Translations under genes and position numbers: made by a program
Notes under the pieces: generated by a model
What the model was told of the DNA's origin: nothing
Database searches by the model: none
The model's input: the letters and a program-made list of their open reading frames with translations, nothing else
In this document: positions 6,295-8,548 of the stretch, in pieces
How positions within the stretch are numbered: the first letter of the stretch is position 1
How the letters are laid out: every line of letters starts with the position of its first letter
Assembly (NCBI GenBank): GCA_004376485.1
Contig: SOJT01000150.1
Span: 1 to 8,548, forward strand
Length of the DNA: 8,548 nucleotides
Reading direction: 5' to 3'
Source: Candidatus Aerophobota bacterium
GTDB taxonomy: Bacteria; Aerophobota; Aerophobia; Aerophobales; AE-B3A

Positions 6295-6771
6295 TCAGAA
6301 CTTAAATTCCTCCAGTTCCTTTTTCAGCTTATCAGTATACTTCTTATCCCGTTGGCCTTGGCCAGTGTTTTTTCTTTTCGGTTCTTCAATCTTTCCCCGC
6401 AAAGCCCATTTGGCAATAGCCAGCCAGATAATCCCTGCTCCCAAACCGATAACTAAAAAAGGAGCAACCCAGGCGATTAGATTGAATCCCTTCTTGCCGG
6501 GAGCAGCCAGAACTTTTTCGCCGTATTGACCAACAAAATAGTTGATGATTTGATCCTTGTCCTGACCTTCATCAATCATTTCCCCTATTAGCACTCTCAT
6601 CTCCCTGGCCGATTCCATCTCGCACACATCCAGCATCTTGCCACAGCCGCAGGGACAAATAAGATTACTGGAAATATCGTCTACCGTGAGTGCTAAGGCT
6701 AGGTTAACAAAAATAAATAGACTCAAAAGAAAAAACAGCAAAATGAAAGTTACTATCCTTTTAGACCTCAC
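6295..6771 (-). CDS. ccmH: CcmH/CycL-type cytochrome c maturation thiol protein
   Basis: A 158-residue protein with a GTG start overlapping the end of ccmF by 11 bases. A weak GGGAG lies 10 bases upstream, and the next in-frame ATG (M46) would remove the signal and the cysteine motif. Residues 8-28 form a signal or anchor helix, 30-93 the CcmH-type helical domain outside the membrane, and 97-118 a second membrane helix followed by a charged cytosolic tail. CcmH proteins hold apocytochrome thiols reduced and act with CcmF. The usual LRCxxC signature is replaced here by LICPCGCGKMLDVC, with cysteines at 39, 41, 43 and 50. The flanking family features remain, such as the acidic helix with REMRVLIGEMIDEGQDKDQI and the following YFVGQYGEKVL. 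Some non-proteobacterial CcmH proteins, as remembered, carry this C-x-C-G-C form. The position next to ccmF supports the call. It lacks the C-terminal TPR part of long fused CcmH/CcmI proteins. Confidence 0.9.
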   Translation of the reverse strand: MRSKRIVTFILLFFLLSLFIFVNLALALTVDDISSNLICPCGCGKMLDVCEMESAREMRVLIGEMIDEGQDKDQIINYFVGQYGEKVLAAPGKKGFNLIAWVAPFLVIGLGAGIIWLAIAKWALRGKIEEPKRKNTGQGQRDKKYTDKLKKELEEFKF

Positions 6772-8548
6772 CTTTCTTCATCTCCCGTATATAGTGCATA
6801 GCTAGCTGCAGTTTTTCTCTTTTACCCGGCCACATAGCCAGAATTGTCCCTGCCACAAGTACAACTCCTCCCAGCCACATCCACATAATCAAAGGACTGA
6901 TAACTACTTTAAAAGTGGCCGAACCATCCTCACTGTATTGAGTAAGAATAACATATAAATCTTCTTTTAAGGTGGAGCGAAGGGCAACCTCAGTAAGGGT
7001 TTGTTCCTGATTTGTATAAAAATTCTTCTCTGGCCGCAAGGAACCGATCTTTTTCCCTCCTCTATAGACAGCAAGAGTAGCACTAGTAATGTATTTGTTC
7101 TGGGTGGGATAGCTGTCGACACTTACCAATTCTAGCTGGTAGTCTTTGATGGTGAACGATTCTCCTTTCTTTAGAGTTTGTACCTTTTCCACTTTGAAGG
7201 CTGATGAGCCAGTAATTCCCACGAAAAGACAGACCATCCCTATGTGGATGATGTAACCTCCATACCTTCTCTTATTTCTGGTAATCAAACTGAAGAAAGA
7301 CTTCAGATATCCCTCTTTGGTCATCTCTTTTCGTGCCCTAGCTCCTCTGGCAAATTCAATAATTATGGTGGCGGTTACAAAAATAGCCAGAGTAAAAGAA
7401 ATGAGGGCGTAGGGATGCTGTATTGTCCAGCGAAGTATGACCACGCCTCCTATAATACTTATTATGAGAGGATAGAGAAAGTTCTTTCTCAAATTCTTGC
7501 CCGAGGCTTTTCGCCAGCTAATTAGGGGACAGATAGCGGTAAGCAAAAGAAGAGCAAGTCCAATGGGAATCATAATCTGATTATAAAAAGGGGGACCAAC
7601 GGTAATCTTTGTCCCTCGCACTGCCTCGGATACCAGAGGGAAGATGGTTCCCCAGAAGATGGCAAAGGCAGCTCCCACCAGAATTAAATTGTTAAACAGA
7701 AAAGTGCTCTCCCGGGAAAGAAGGGAATCGAGCTCATTCTCACCCTTGAGCAGACTCCACCGACTGAGCAAGAGAGTGAAAGAGAAAATAAGAATTAATC
7801 CAATGAAGGTAAGAAATAGAGTTCCTAGTAGGGGAGAGACGGCAAAACTGTGAACCGAAGAGAGTATTCCACTTCGCACTAGAAAGGTACCAAAGATTGT
7901 CAAGGTAAAGGTTAATATAATCAGCACCATATTCCAAACCTTGAGCATACCCCGCCTCTCCTGAATCATCACTGAATGAAGATATGCAGTAGCCGTAAGC
8001 CAGGGTATGAGAGAGGCGTTTTCCACAGGATCCCAGGCCCAATATCCCCCCCATCCCAGTTCCATATAAGCCCACTGGGCGCCAAGGAGATTACCTATGC
8101 TCAAGCAAAGCCAGGAGAAAAGAACCCACTTTCTGGTGCTAATAATCCAGATATTCCCCAGTCGCCGAGTCAAGAGTGCCGCCATGGCAAAGGCAAAAGG
8201 GACACTGAAACCCACATACCCCAGGAATACGGCGGGAGGATGCAATACCATTCCTGGATTCTGCAAGAGGGGATTTAAGCCTCTTCCATCAGAAGGCAAG
8301 AAAGAGAGCAGACGAAAAGGTTTGGTGACAAAAATGAGTAGAATAAGAAAGAAGAGAGAAATTGCCATCATTATCGCCGATACATAGGGCATAAGCTCTT
8401 TATTCTTCCGTCGGTTTTGAATTATGAGGATGACAGCGAAGAGAGTAAGCAGCCACTCCCATAGTAGAAGAGAGCCTTCCTGGCCCGCCCAAAAAGCTGA
8501 CAGCCGATAGACAAGGGATAGGTTCCTAGCAGAATGTTCGGCCACATA
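6761..8548 (-). CDS. ccmF: Cytochrome c heme lyase subunit CcmF (5' partial)
   Basis: CcmF is the large integral membrane subunit of the System I holocytochrome c synthetase. With CcmH it takes heme from holo-CcmE and attaches it to apocytochrome c on the outer face of the membrane. The frame is open through the right edge (the codon before the GTG at 8545 is TAT). The sequence at the edge, YVAEHSARNLSLVYRL, matches an internal part of CcmF about 70 residues in, so that GTG is not the true start. Counting from it, the WWD-type heme motif is GWGGYWAWDPVENASLIPW (residues 164-182). Candidate heme-ligand histidines are H102 (LHPPAVFLGYVGF), H190, H232 (RSGILSSVHSF) and H434. A soluble domain spans about 450-545, followed by a last membrane helix (about 553-572) and a short basic tail. 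The stop overlaps the start of ccmH by 11 bases, which implies translational coupling. Identification is very secure; only the N-terminus is missing. Confidence 0.97.
   Translation of the reverse strand, partial: YVAEHSARNLSLVYRLSAFWAGQEGSLLLWEWLLTLFAVILIIQNRRKNKELMPYVSAIMMAISLFFLILLIFVTKPFRLLSFLPSDGRGLNPLLQNPGMVLHPPAVFLGYVGFSVPFAFAMAALLTRRLGNIWIISTRKWVLFSWLCLSIGNLLGAQWAYMELGWGGYWAWDPVENASLIPWLTATAYLHSVMIQERRGMLKVWNMVLIILTFTLTIFGTFLVRSGILSSVHSFAVSPLLGTLFLTFIGLILIFSFTLLLSRWSLLKGENELDSLLSRESTFLFNNLILVGAAFAIFWGTIFPLVSEAVRGTKITVGPPFYNQIMIPIGLALLLLTAICPLISWRKASGKNLRKNFLYPLIISIIGGVVILRWTIQHPYALISFTLAIFVTATIIIEFARGARARKEMTKEGYLKSFFSLITRNKRRYGGYIIHIGMVCLFVGITGSSAFKVEKVQTLKKGESFTIKDYQLELVSVDSYPTQNKYITSATLAVYRGGKKIGSLRPEKNFYTNQEQTLTEVALRSTLKEDLYVILTQYSEDGSATFKVVISPLIMWMWLGGVVLVAGTILAMWPGKREKLQLAMHYIREMKKGEV

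Noticed and set aside
6284..6298. Inverted repeat CTGAG-TTTTT-CTCAG at the ccmH stop, considered as a terminator
   Set aside because: The stem is only five pairs and is not followed by a U run, and the next gene follows in the same direction with its own good ribosome binding site.
6145..6529. Two overlapping plus-strand open frames opposite ccmH and the gap
   Set aside because: They lie mostly antisense to well-supported coding sequence and show low-complexity Ser/Leu/Pro translations with no domain or ribosome binding site.
7644..8387. Several open frames on both strands overlapping ccmF
   Set aside because: They are out-of-frame shadows of a highly conserved membrane protein gene, with no recognisable product.
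8543..8545. GTG near the right edge as the start of ccmF
   Set aside because: The preceding codon continues the conserved YVAEHS stretch that lies about 70 residues inside CcmF, so the gene begins outside the window.

Overview
The window holds nine minus-strand protein genes packed head to tail, which look like part of one long transcription unit running from the right edge to the left. Reading in the direction of transcription, the order is ccmF (5' end outside the window), a ccmH-type gene, a small membrane-anchored helical protein, a secreted and membrane-anchored beta-domain protein of unknown function, ccmC, ccmD (47 codons), a MenA/UbiA-type prenyltransferase, a radical SAM enzyme, and a B12-binding-type radical SAM enzyme. 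No RNA gene, mobile element, CRISPR array or convincing terminator was seen. The longest stretch without a gene is about 100 bases.

The right two thirds (about 3767-8548) is a System I (Ccm) cytochrome c maturation cluster. CcmC handles heme at the outer face of the membrane together with CcmD, and CcmF with CcmH ligates heme to apocytochrome c. CcmA, CcmB, CcmE and CcmG are not in the window and may lie upstream, beyond the right edge. Two proteins that are not standard named Ccm components sit between ccmH and ccmC and are joined to each other and to ccmC by ATGA start/stop overlaps. One has a CcmI-like architecture. The other carries a signal peptide, a carboxypeptidase-regulatory-like beta domain, one membrane helix and a charged cytosolic tail. 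The cytosolic parts of the two proteins share a similar helical hairpin.

The left third (96-3732) joins this cluster to a prenyltransferase of the menaquinone (MenA) type and two radical SAM enzymes of unknown substrate. Quinone and c-type cytochromes are partners in the same respiratory chains, so the linkage makes sense for an organism with an anaerobic or microaerobic respiratory chain. The function of the two radical SAM enzymes cannot be read from the sequence.

The organism is a bacterium with clear Shine-Dalgarno sites, moderate-to-low GC content (roughly low-to-mid 40s by eye) and frequent AGA/AGG arginine codons. System I maturation, a variant CcmH with a C-x-C-x-C motif, and a radical SAM/B12 enzyme suggest an anaerobic lineage, possibly a little-studied one. 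The phylum cannot be fixed from this window.
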